From: Leptasterias polaris
Lineage: Eukaryota > Echinodermata > Asteroidea > Forcipulatida > Asteriidae
Direction of reading: 5' to 3'
DNA: 64,000 nt
NCBI GenBank assembly: GCA_037783415.1
Contig: JAZGTN010000005.1
Coordinates: forward strand, 1,736,001-1,800,000
The notes below the pieces were generated by a model that did not search any database, was not told where the DNA came from, and saw nothing but the letters and a program-made list of their open reading frames with translations. The position numbers and the translations under genes are program-made. This document shows positions 34,911-48,300 of this stretch, one piece after another; position 1 is the first letter of the stretch; every line of letters starts with the position of its first letter.

Positions 34911-36352
34911 ATGTTAAACCTTGCGGAATGGAAGCAGTGGAATCCTCAAGATGTGGCCGATTATCTCACAGTGAAAGGATACGAAAATGAAGCAAAACTG
35001 TTCAAAGGTTAGTATCCTAAACACACATACTGGCTGGATAAGGATATATACAATTCAATCTCAGCTGATGAGGGATACAACATGAATAAGTTCTCAACAA
35101 ATCAAATTAGTGGTAATCCTATGCATGTCAGGTATGGTACTGTGTAGCTATAACAAACTCATAGACAAAAACTGGGATGGTGAGTTTTCAAGCAAGACGA
35201 TGCCTAAAATTAATGGCACTCACTGCACAACACGGCATTGCATCAATTGTTGAATTAATACTGAATGCATCTAATCAGGAAAGCTTGCCCTTTTCCGAAT
35301 CTCTAAGTGTGATGTGTTGTGAAAACATAATGCACACTGTAATCAAAATGGCGTATAGTGACTTCCTTTAAAGGCCTGATTCCTACGACTTGTTGTCAGT
35401 ATAAAACAAATCCTTGGTAACTGTTGGTCTGATGTTTTCTTGAATGTTGTTATCAATATAGTTGTGTATGCTAAGCCTACTTGTGACATCTGTAAATGAA
35501 ATATAAAGAAATCTAATAAAATTCGCATCATCTCATTTCTAAATAGAGCACGACATATCGGGAAAGGTTTTGGCTACTAAACTGACAGAGAAGTTGCTTG
35601 AAAAGAAAATTGGAGTGGGGTAAGATTAATTAACATTAATTTTATAAACTTCAAACTGATCTATTCATGATTAATGAAGTTCAACGGTCTTTCACACAGA
35701 GAATGACTGACACTTCTTAGCTGGAGTGCGCTGTGCACTACAGTTCCGCGTAAAAGTATTAGGTGCCCATAACAGTATAACCTGTAATGGATGTTGCACC
35801 AGCAGCAGACCAGCTTCTGCCAAATCCAACGTTCTTTTCGGAGCAACACTCCTTCTATGAAAGATCTGTAATAGATCGATTCATTAAGCCCCGCCTCCTT
35901 ACGAGTTGACCAATCACAGCCGCGAAACCCGATCACCATTAGTGCAAAGATCACCAAACGGCTCAAAATGGTGATCAGATTTCGCTGTTGTGATTGGTCA
36001 ATGAGAAATGGGCGTGGCTTAATGGATCGGTGTATATGATCGTACCCGCAAGATTTACTACTAATGGTTAAATCTTATTATCCACAATATGTGCAAAGCT
36101 TCAAAAAGGTGACATGAAGCTTTGCATAGTGATGGATCAATGGTTGTCGATTTACAGCATGGTTGTATACGGTAAACCTTCCCTCTTAACCGAACACGGT
36201 TCTTACAGCAACTGTTATGTTATTTCTGCTCTTGTTTCCAACCCAAATCTGAACAATTTAATCAAACAAATTATTCCAGGAGTTTGGGAATCCGTCTAGA
36301 ACTGTTGGACGAATTCAAGAAGTTGACAAGTCAACGTTGGCCAACAGTGAAG
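34911..36352 (+). CDS. SAM-domain exons 1-3 of the large gene
   Basis: Exon 1 (97 nt) starts MLNLAEWKQWNPQDVADYL, the usual SAM opening W-x-x-x-x-V-x-x-W/Y-L, and ends at the same codon phase as paralogue 1. Exon 2 (73 nt) gives EHDISGKVLATKLTEKLL. Exon 3 (73 nt) gives SLGIRLELLDEFKKL. Together these make 81 residues. Start chosen because this is the first ATG after the conserved upstream block and the SAM fold begins at once. The intron between exons 1 and 2 matches that of paralogue 1 over several hundred bases; intron 2 shares GAAGCTTTGCATAGTG and CCGAACACGGTTCTTACAGC phrases. Confidence 0.75.
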
Positions 36353-39300
36353 GTTTGTTTATGCGACAGTTAAAACTTTAATAGATAATTTTTTTTTTTT
36401 TTTTTTTTTTAGCTTCCATTTATTGCACATGCAATTCTCTAACAACATTCTCTAACAATTGGATCCTATTTGAAAATAAATGGTGTTGTTTTTGCATCAC
36501 ATTGTCACGGTCACTGGCTGTCCAATGTATTGCCAACACCTTGCTTACATATTTTGTTGTGGGCTTCATACACCTCAAGATGTGCATTTCATCATCCTTA
36601 ATATTCCTGTAAATTATTATCATCATCATCACCATGCTCTGTATCCAACATGGGGGACGTAGAAAACCCCCATAGATTGGTCGAGAGGAGCGCGCTGTTT
36701 TACTTCACAGCCTGAATATGCACAGTCGTACCCCCAAATTACTGAAGTACTTTTTCTGATTGAGTTCCATTATTAGCAATCGCAGAAGACCCGATATTGT
36801 ACTGTCGTGTAACAAACATCACCCCTTTTTTGTTTACATATAGAATGTACAACAACCACCAGGAACTGTGAGCGGTTATGATGTAAGTACTTGTTCTATA
36901 CGTATATTACTTGCGATCACAGCAGATCAAACTTTGTATTATCGTGCAACAAACACCACAATTTTATTTTCTGTTTTCTTTTTAATTACCAAATTTGCAT
37001 TCACACAGCCCCAACCGCTTGTTGACTCCAGATATATCCAACGACCAGCAGCAACTGTGAGCGTTTATGATGTAAGTGCATCTTATAAGCTGCATTAATC
37101 GGGATCAAAGCAGATCAAACTTTGTTGTATCAGTAACAAACATCAAAATATATATGTATTTAAAAAAAACTTTTGTTTTGCATTCTCACAGCCCCAAACA
37201 GCACAGTCAACAAGCTCCAGATATCCCCAACGACCAGCAGCAACGGGAAGCGTTTGTGATGTAAGTACATAATCTGCATTAATTGCGATCGAAGCAGATC
37301 AAACTTGGAGTTATCGCTAACAAACACCACACTATATTTTTGTTTTCTTTTTTTATGACAAAATTTGCATTCACACAGCCACAACCGCTTGTTGACTCCA
37401 GATATATCCAACGACCAGCAGCAACTGTGAGCGTTTATGATGTAAGTGCATCTTATAAGCTGCATTAATCGGGATCAAAGCAGATCAAACTTTGTTGTAT
37501 CAGTAACAAACATCAAAATATATATGTATTTAAAAAAACTTTTGTTTTGCATTCTCACAGCCCCAAACAGCACAGTCAACAAGCTCCAGATATCCCCAAC
37601 GACCAGCAGCAACGGGAAGCGTTTGTGATGTAAGTACATAATCTGCATTAATTGCGATCGAAGCAGATCAAACTTGGAGTTATCGCTAACAAACACCACA
37701 CTATATTTTTGTTTTCTTTTTTTATGACAAAATTTGCATTCACACAGCCACAACCGCTTGTTGACTCCAGATATATCCAACGACCAGCAGCAACTGTGAG
37801 CGTTTATGATGTAAGTGCATCTTATAAGCTGCATTAATCGGGATCAAAGCAGATCAAACTTTGTTGTATCAGTAACAAACATCAAAATATATATGTATTT
37901 AAAAAAACTTTTGTTTTGCATTCTCACAGCCCCAAACAGCACAGTCAACAAGCTCCAGATATCCCCAACGACCAGCAGCAACGGGAAGCGTTTGTGATGT
38001 AAGTACATAATCTGCATTAATTGCGATCGAAGCAGATCAAACTTGGAGTTATCGCTAACAAACACCACACTATATTTTTGTTTTCTTTTTTTATGACAAA
38101 ATTTGCATTCACACAGCCACAACCGCTTGTTGACTCCAGATATATCCAACGACCAGCAGCAACTGTGAGCGTTTATGATGTAAGTGCATCTTATAAGCTG
38201 CATTAATCGGGATCAAAGCAGATCAAACTTTGTTGTATCAGTAACAAACATCAAAATATATATGTATTTAAAAAAACTTTTGTTTTGCATTCTCACAGCC
38301 CCAAACAGCACAGTCAACAAGCTCCAGATATCCCCAACGACCAGCAGCAACGGGAAGCGTTTGTGATGTAAGTACATAATCTGCATTAATTGCGATCGAA
38401 GCAGATCAAACTTGGAGTTATCGCTAACAAACACCACACTATATTTTTGTTTTCTTTTTTTATGACAAAATTTGCATTCACACAGCCACAACCGCTTGTT
38501 GACTCCAGATATATCCAACGACCAGCAGCAACTGTGAGCGTTTATGATGTAAGTGCATCTTATAAGCTGCATTAATCGGGATCAAAGCAGATCAAACTTT
38601 GTTGTATCAGTAACAAACATCAAAATATATATGTATTTAAAAAAACTTTTGTTTTGCATTCTCACAGCCCCAAACAGCACAGTCAACAAGCTCCAGATAT
38701 CCCCAACGACCAGCAGCAACGGGAAGCGTTTGTGATGTAAGTACATAATCTGCATTAATTGCGATCGAAGCAGATCAAACTTGGAGTTATCGCTAACAAA
38801 CACCACAATATATTTTTGTTTTCTTTTTTTATGACAAAATTTGCATTCACACAGCCACAACCGGCACAGTCAACAATCCCCAGATATATCCAACAGCCAA
38901 CCGCAACCTTGAGCGTTTATGGTGTAAGTATACTGTCTTGTTCTAAGTTGCATTAATTGTTATAACAGCAAATCAAATTGTGTATTACCGTGTAACAACG
39001 AAACCATTCAATTTGTTTTCTTTTTTTCAATGAATAAATTTGCATTCACACAGCCCCAACCGGCACAGTCGACATTCCCCGGATATCTCCAACGACCAAC
39101 AGCAACTGTCAGCATTTATGATGTAGGTACTTGTTCTGAGTTACATTACTTTTGATAACACTTAACAGCAGATCAATTGTTGTATTATCGTTTAACAAAC
39201 ATCACCATATTCATTTATTTTTCCATTTTGTAATGACTAATTTTGCATTAACACAGCCCCAACCGGCAGAGTCAACAACCAACGAGAATCTCCAACGACC

Positions 39301-42300
39301 AGCAGCAACTGTGATCAGTGTTTGTGATGCAAGTACTTGTTTTTATTAGCAAACTTATGATTACAGCAGATCAATTGTCAAATCGTCAAACATACATCAC
39401 TATTTTCTTTATTTTCTTTCCTTTTTAATTACTAAATTTGTACTCACACAGCCCCAACCGGCACACCTCAAATTTATTTTCCGGTAAATAAACTGGTTCT
39501 GAGCTCTCAAAAAATATAATTTCAAGTGAATTTGGATCATTTCTGTTTTCAGTACTGTTCCCGCTATTTTAGTCCCTTTCGGTGCTCCGTAGTAAAAACA
39601 TTTATATGAATAACTTAACAGTAAAGCTTGTGTAAAATTACTTTGTTGGTGACCCCTTTAACCAGTCAAGGACCATTTTGATAACTTGGAAGTTTAGTTA
39701 ACCAGCATTGCCGGAATCCTTGGAAAGAAGAAACTTAACCTCGGGATTTGACCGATCAGTAAATATATAATTAATTTGCTAATTTGACGACAAATTGTAC
39801 GGAAAGAATTGCTTTGATTTATACTCATATTTGACTTAAACCCATCGTTAGAGTTAAACTTGGGTTTGGACCCCTGTACTTGTGCAGAAGCCATGTGTAA
39901 ACTTTCAGAGATTTGGAAGCTCTTGTTCAATTCAAGGTACCTGATCGATCGATCATCTGCATGGTTCTACTAAGACAAGCTGAGTCACTGTCAATAAATG
40001 CACTTTTGGCCATGTGCTACCTTATTTGACACTATTTTAAAACGATTAATTTACCAGCCAATTTTTTTTCTTTCAGCCGGAACAAAACAAAACTGAATGT
40101 CCCCTCTGCTCCAAACGTATAAAAAATATCAAGCAGCACCTCAACAAGACCCACAACATTAAGGATAATGCCATACGTCACGAAATCATCAACAGTTGGA
40201 TAAATGGGTAAGAGTTTTGAACATTGTAAGTCAACTTGTCTTTGTTCTTTTCTGTTTGCATTGAATGCATTTCAATATTTCATCCAGCAAACTTGAGTCA
40301 TTGAGCCTGACTGATCAAAAGGTATTGCAATAACCACGGCAAGGCTATATTAACGGTATAATACCATGTTAGTCTAGCGATGATATTATCACAATTGAGC
40401 TTTCGTCTAGCCTGAGCCATCAGCTTTGGGAGATTAAAGGAACACGTTGCCTTAAGATCTCACGAAATCTCACGGTTGGAGGTGTTCCTTATAGTTATTA
40501 AGAGTTGTTCTTGCAATAAAACACCTTTAATGTGTTATAATTAGTGAATGGTAATTAAAAAAACCAAACATTGACCTCTGACCCCCGAGACGTGTCCCGC
40601 GAAATGTATACGTATTTCAAGCCGTCAATACGATCGTCGGTGTAATGGGCAATAATGCGCGATGAAGAGTAGTAGGCTGGCGCCGTAGCCTGTGGCCTGG
40701 TGGTAAACCTATCACATGAACACCAGGACCATTCTCTACTCGACGACATGTGTGTGTAATACAAGTAAACACGTCCACACACACATATGGGTGGTATGGC
40801 CGCGGGGCTTTGCTGCTGCTGGTCCCTGGACGCCCGGACCGAGACGTGGGGACTTGCTATACTTAATTATTCAACGTATGTTTTTTTTCTTCTCTCTTTT
40901 CATTCATTTATTAACTGGATATTTATTGGAATACAATAAACAGATGGTAATCGTAACATTTTTAATAAAATAATTGCTCAGTCGTAGTTCAACAGCCGCG
41001 ACTGGAAATAAGACTAATAGAATTTGTCCGCCATTTATGGGAGTCAAAATCTTGACTCCCATAAATGGCGGAGCGTTTTGTTTCGCGAAATTTAGCAAAA
41101 GCGAAGCATTTCTAAGGCACGTTTGTGTGGATCAATATATTCTACTTTTTAAACATCTTTCCGACCGTGCTCATACATCAAATGCTTGTTATATATAGCC
41201 CAAAAGCGTCCAACAGCGCCCAACCCGAAGGCAACGTGTCCCTTTAACGTTGTTGCAATTTTGTGTAATTTTTATTTTTATCATATCACTTTTCAACCCA
41301 TGTAATAAATATAAATAAAATTAAATCTGGAAGCTTAAGAGAAAACGAAGAAAATATGCTCGACCTCAAACGTCTAGCTCAAAGTGTCAAATTGCGAAAT
41401 TACGCCGACTGTGTTATGCAAATCGTGTCAACTGCTCTAACAGACCGAAGTAAGGCTATATTTTAAAGCGGGATCTGAGTGCTTCGTTACTTAGCTCGAA
41501 AATATATCTTGTGTCACATGGGTTTAACGTGATATTGTATGGCACTGCCGGGACAACGACGTCCTAGTTTCACGAGGTTTGGGTACCATACTAGTAGCAG
41601 CTTTATATCTAATTTGCATGGGCGTACGTCAAGGATCACTACGGTCACCTTTTTATTGCATGCTCTTTGTTGTCAAACCTGAAGCAGAAGTTGAGGTCAA
41701 AATTTAAAAAAATCAAGATTTGGGAATTTGTTTACAATTGACTATTTCTAAAACACATTTTTTTTCCAAACCATATTCAAAGGGTGAGATTTTTAAAAAC
41801 ATTGTAAAACAACTTATCTTCAAAAACAACTGTCACATCACACGCTGTAGCTGCTTTTCGAGGTGCCTGAAAGCTGATTCTCGCAAAAACTCGTACGCTC
41901 TCGCTCGAGGTCAGATTACATAGGCTATAGCTTGAAACCTGAGGAAACTTGTAAACAAGGGTGCTTTACGTGATCAATAAACAAGAAGTATAAAATAAGA
42001 CCTGCACTTCGACAATGGGTTTGCGGGGTCGGTTATGTGCACTACCATTTCTAGCACACACGACACGGCTAGTTATTAACTATGACCCATGTAAAGTTTG
42101 GTACGCTTACGACCAGAATTCTAAACCACATTATGATAAAGACAACACCAGAACTTGAGTCCAGTGAGTTAGACCATTCCGCCACAACACTAATGTTGTT
42201 GTTTTTATCTGTAAGTTTAGTGTACCATCAAGGTCAAAGGCCGTTTGGTTGACTACTCACACAGCAAACAATTGTACTGAAATGTACATACAGATTAAGC

Positions 42301-45300
42301 AGTTTAATGTTCGCGTATAATGCTGCCATATTTTAACTTGTATCCTTTTGTAGAAAGCCCGTCCAAGAACATCGTCAATTCACAAAAGATGGACGTGCTT
42401 CTTCAGGAAAGACTTCCCCTGTTGCCGAAGGAGAGAGTAATGCTACCGGAGAAGTAAAAGTGAGTTAATGTAGCTTGAAGGTGCCCCGAGAATGAGGACG
42501 GTTGCGTGATATAACGATTAGTTCGCACTTGGTACATACTGCGGTATGCAAGCGCTAGCGCAAAGATATGCATTATAGGTTTACGTGAACAGGAGTGTTT
42601 TTAAAGGGTACGTTGCCTTCAAATCTCATGAAATTTTAATGTTTAGAGGAGTTCCTTATCCTTATTAAGAGTTGTTCTTACAATAAAACACCTTTAATGT
42701 GTAATAATTAGTGAACGGTGAAAAAAAACAAAAAACATTGGCCTCTGACCCCTCGACATCTTTCCCGCGAAACGTATATGTATTTCCAGCCGTAAATACC
42801 ATCGTCCATGTGATGGCAAAATGCGCGATGAACAGTAGTTAGGCTGTTGCCGTAGCCAGTGGCCTGGTAAACCCAATCAGCGCGCGATCGTAGTAATAAA
42901 TTTGCATAACACTGGGTAACATACCATTCACCTCTGAAGCTAGCACAGTACGTATTAGGCCCGAAATTGCCAGCCGCGTATTCGCGGAATAGCCAGCCGC
43001 ATATTCTGAAAAATGGAACACATGCAGTACAGGGAGGTGAATATAGGGTGCGTTCGATTAGCTTCCCCGGGTCGACCCAGGTCTTCCCCCGGTGCGTTCG
43101 AATAGCTTTGACGTCATTCGCGGGGCTCACCCGGGTCAGCCCCTAGTGCCCTGCTTGTGGAGCGGGTCACTTGGGGCTGCCCCTGGTTCATGACGTCACG
43201 GCGAAAAACTTTCTCAATGGCCACCATTTTGTTTGTAATTCAGCGGGACATTTTAGGAAGTTTGACACACATTTTCGCCATTACAACAGCGTTTTTGTGA
43301 GCAATAAGTATTTTTTATTCGAAGCCGGGTACCTTTGTATCACTGTGGGGTTGTACAAATTGTTTAATGTTGCAGTTTTACCTTGAGAATAATTATTTTA
43401 CGATGTTTTCGTAAATCCACGGAAAGTATCGGACACGGCACAAAATGGAAGTAGTTCCGGTCGGCTGTCCCAAGATGCATCGGTGTGAATGCTGGGGGAA
43501 GTTGGCGTTCGATTAGCTCATGTCAGGGGCTCACCCGGATGAGCAGACCGGGGTCGACCCAGGGAAGCTAATCGAACGCACCCATAATAATATGGCTGAT
43601 CTGTTCACCTCCCTGTGTTGCATGTATTCTATTTTCGGAATATGTGGCTGGTTATGCCGCAAATACGTAGTCTTGGCCCAAGACGTCAGTGATCGATAGT
43701 GGATAGTGTAATGCGCTCGGTTATATTAGACCTGCCATTGAATATGCATCTCCTGTCTGGTTCTCAGGACTAACCAAGAAACAACTCCAGTGTCTGGAAA
43801 GATTACAAAAGAAGGCATTTCGCATCATTCTCAACTATGATTACTGTATGAGTCACCCTTACGAGAAGATTTGTAATGAATTAAATATTCTTCCCATATC
43901 ACAGAGACTTGAAAAGTTGACATTAAATTTCGGCACATCACTCCTCAACTCAAACAGGTTTCGGGACTGGCTCCCACCCACCAGGAACAATGGCTTAAGG
44001 AATACGAACCACTTAACCACCATTAAATGTAGAACTAACAGGTACAGAGACAGTTGCATTCCAAATTTAACCAGATTATTGAATGTGCAATTATGATCCC
44101 TATAATAGGCCTTGATGTGTCCCACTATGTGTCCCTTAGATTACGTTTACGTTTATTTTTGTTTAGTCTCTTTCTTTTTGGTTTTGTCTTGGTTGTTTGT
44201 TTGTTGTTTTGATTGTTTTTATTACTTGCTCATTTCCTATTGTGTGCTTAAATTGTTTAACCTTATAGCTACTTTTTAAGTAATTTTTTTATTGTACATG
44301 TTCTAGTGCAATTCAACCCTATCGGTTGTCATACTGTTCATTCCTTTTTAATGTTTTTATGAAATAAACCAATAAATAAAATATGTTACAACTCGTTACA
44401 GCGCGCCCTCTTGTGGCTTGAATTACCCAACTTGAGCTAGTCAAGTTGGGTAATTCTAACGATAACGAGTTGTAACCGAGCGCATTACACTATCCACTAT
44501 CGATCACTGACGTCTTGGGCCAAGACTAGCAAATACGCGGCGTAGCTCGGTTTGTATGTACGTGTATGGACTAAACACCTACACCGTTCATATGTCAAAA
44601 TGGATCGCCATAAAAAACAGATTTAAGACGTGTCCAAAAAGAAGAAACCTCGCCAATCAGGGTAAGAAAACTGTCATGGGACTACTAACCGAGAGAAACA
44701 ACCGGTGTTTATACCAAATATTGATTGTGGACAGGCGGGATGAGGACTTAGACACGGCACATCACAGCAGCACTCTGATCATCGTTTCACGACTGGAAAT
44801 AAGACTAGCAGGAACACGTCGGCCATTTATGGGAGTCAAAATCCGAAGGCAACGTGTCCCTTTAAAGTTTGCAGAACTGTTCAATTCTATGATGGACTAA
44901 CGGTACTGCAGCCAGTAATAATAAAGTGTCACGACTGGGACTCGAACCCACACTCTGCTGAACAGAAACACCAGAGTTTTTTCCCCTTGGCTACGACACG
45001 CCGCAAACACATTTTAGGCCGAAAACTCATTTTAGTTAATACTCGTTCAGTTTTTAGCAAGAACAGGTAAAACCTTTAAGTTCTATCCTCAGACGGGCCC
45101 TTATTAGGCAGTATATGATTCATGGACTTGGAATCTCCAGTTAGAAAATACTTGCTACACAGACTTGTGTACGCAAAATACTGCGGTTTCACAGTGTACA
45201 AACAAAAGTATAATAATAATAAAAAATAATAATATAATTTTTATTTATTTTTGTGGCCAATCTATCTCTATAATATCCAGACAGTTTATTAGGCCCCCTA

Positions 45301-48300
45301 ACTCTTGAAAAAAGTTTAACGGAGGTATTCAAGTTTCCAACGGTCTACACGCTGCAGTACTCAATGGCAGCCGTGAATTATCTAATATGGGTGGGGCAGC
45401 GCAGGGTTTTAATGCCGATAGTTCATAAGCATTGTGAGTTATAAAGGAACATCTGATGTCCAAGCCACAAATTCCCCTGGAATGTATCGACTAAGAATCT
45501 GCAGTGTTGCAGATAAGATTATGATTTTTTTTTGTAAAGGCCAATTGGCCGAGTCTCTTCTTACAGTTAAGATTTGAACTATATGAAGCTCTGAAATTAA
45601 TACGTATAGTGTATACGACCGACCGGCTTTGCTCCAGTGTACCTGTGTACAGCACAGAGGAAGGGTCATGCAAGCACCAGTTACTACTGCAAATCGAAAA
45701 TGTGAATGTATCTACCAAACTACTATCTTTATGAAGTAACAAGTGAATCATGTACTCGCTTAAAATTGGTTGAAGGGTTTGATACAGGAAAAGACAGAAT
45801 GTACTGCAAAAGAACCGTTGCTGTTTACAACCGCTTACACTGGACAACTATGAAAGAATGGTTAACATCAAAATAAATATTTTATCAGAAATTAGAAACT
45901 GCCCAAAAATGAATAATGATTTTTTACGCAGGTACAATCATTATATAAAACACTTTTGGGAGAAGTGTTGGTTTTGAAACGAACCAAGTGTGGTCTCAAT
46001 AAACACTATACTCTATTCGTCGTCAGGAAAACGACGAAAAAGGGTATACACCGATTCTCCTCGGAGCCAATACTTCTCCCAAAAGCGTTGTGTACATGGA
46101 AGTACCTATAAGTCTTCTACTATAGTTGTTCTTATGATCAACGCCATGCTTCAAACAACACCATGCTTCAAACAAGACTTACATTAATTTCGGCTCACTA
46201 TGGGTTGGCAATTACCCGTGCCATGACAAATTCGAACAAGTAACAAAGCTCTTTCCCTTCCCATCAAAGACATTTGTACCCGCAGTATGAACTTCGGCTT
46301 TGGTTATCTAATATTTTTTGGTGGTGTTGCTTGCCCTGGCCCACCCTTACATGTAGGTCGACAATGTTGACTGAATAATTTCGATCATTTACCCCCAAAC
46401 TCAAGCTGAATATGTCAAAGGAAAGTCAGGTAAAGTCTAGATGAAAAAAAATAGCAGAAGTGTAAAGACATATATGAAGTGTGTCAGCAAACGACACTGT
46501 CCTCCCTCCTACAAACTAGAACAGCGAAGCTGCCATGGCGAGCTGCCAATCGCCCGATAGAAAAAAACTTACTTATAGTAAACAAAATAAAATCATTTGA
46601 TCACCTGAATTGGGGTGGGGACATTAAAAATATGCACTCGACCACTACCTATTGGTTTAAAATGGAGGTAAGAGGGGCTCAGGATGGGTGAGGATCGACC
46701 GGGTGTACGGAGGGCAGAAGGGTGATTTGCCTGAGATTTTACAAAAAAAAATCTAAAGTTAAGATACTTATAAATGTACAATATTTGCACTTTTGGAATG
46801 GTCCAACTACAATTTTATTTGTTTTAGCTCATTCAATTGGAAACCATTTCATCAAGAGTTATATTCTTTTGTTAGAATTTGCATATCACTCAGTGGCAAT
46901 ACTTGATCCAAGTTTCAAGTTGCGATTTCATTGCAAAAAGGAGTTATGGGGGAAAAAAAGTGTTTTGTTTAGCCTATGCATATGGAACTATATCAATAGT
47001 CATACTTATGAATATAAGTTTTCTTTAGTATGAATCTGCGATTGCCAAATTTGAAATAAGTTTCAAGTCGATACATTACTGCAGTAAGGAGTTCTACTCA
47101 AGTTTTAGCTCTGATAGCTCTTTAAAATCCAGGGGGTAATGTCTAGCATTGTATTAATTACAAAAACCTTCAACATTTACTTAAAAGCATACTGAGAACC
47201 ACAAAACATGACTGTAGACTGACCTCACTTTGGGAATTTAGATTTCATCAACAAAAATCAACAGTTAAAAGGTTAAAGCTTCATACTAAAACTTCAACAT
47301 TCACACAGAATGCAAACGGCCGGACAGACGGACGGAAATTGTCATTACATAAATTATGATGACTCTGCTTTGCAGCTCGCCAAAAATGTGCTGTGCCCAT
47401 GTGCAGGTGTATTGCATTTGCACATTTAAGTACACGTGGGAATGTAGTGATGACATGACAATTAATTACAGAACTGGTTTAACTTGTCATTTCCCTACAA
47501 ATTAATGTTTCTTTCCGCTTAAAAAGGGCAATTTAAGGTACCCAATCTCCTCATCTCATCATTCTTTCATCACTATCAGGGATTTGTTTACTTTCAACAC
47601 TCAAGCTGTGCCATAGCCATGCAACAACTTAACAAATGAGTGACGCTGATTAATTGTGACTTGGACCTCGCACTCATTTCAGGTCAAGCCTTCACAATAT
47701 TTGCAATGTAGATTGGCATGATGAACACATTATTGATAAACGACAAGTGGTGCAGAAAGAATTAGTTTTTCAGACTCACTCATATTATAGGCTAGAACCC
47801 ATCTAAAGTTAAACTAACATCTGGACCATTTTACTTAATAGGCAGGAGCCATTTGTAAACATTCAGAGATCTAAAAGCTCTTGAAAATTCCACCATTACC
47901 TCAACATCTGCATGGTTCTATTAGGACTAGCTGTGAGACTGTCAATGGAATGAAACCACTATTGCACATCGTGCGTTACAAATATTTTAAATGATTACAC
48001 ATTATAAGAACCCAAGCAAATTTTGTTCTTTCAGTTAAAAAAACAACTAGAGTGGGAATGCCCCCTCTGCTTAAAACGTATACAAGAACTCAACAAACAC
48101 CTCTTCAGGATACACAACATTAAGGATAAAGCCAAACGCAGTGACTTCATCCACATTTGGAAACATGGGTAAGATAGGTTTTAAACAATTTAAGTCAAAT
48201 TGTCATTGTTTTCTTATGTTTGCTTTAAAAGTGTTACAATATTTTCGTTCAGCAAATTTCAGTCCTTGAGCCTGAGTAATCAACAGACATGAAATAACAC

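Larger units (their letters stand above)
42603..44863. mobile_element. Composite foldback element carrying three later insertions
   Basis: Ends AAAGGGTACGTTGCCTTC and GGCAACGTGTCCCTTT, a long-form copy like 18028-18981. Its inner foldback arms (CCAGCCGCGTATTCGCGGAA and the GGGAGGTGA / TCACCTCCC pair) are split by a 538-bp element and by a MULE-like element that itself contains a LINE fragment. It lies in the intron between the two zinc-finger modules. Confidence 0.8.

Noticed and set aside
37072..38572. Repeated open frames of 60-119 codons in the 369-bp array, both strands
   Set aside because: They read through introns or on the opposite strand and recur only because the DNA is tandemly repeated. 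The real coding units are the 63- and 69-nt exons.
37072..38860. CRISPR-like regular repeat
   Set aside because: Whole units are identical with no unique spacers, and the context is eukaryotic with splice sites.
43171..43386. 71-codon frame inside the 538-bp element
   Set aside because: No motif and the element ends lie just outside; interpreted as non-coding filler.
45491..45847. 118-codon minus-strand frame
   Set aside because: No recognisable motif, no splice context, lies in AT-rich intron.
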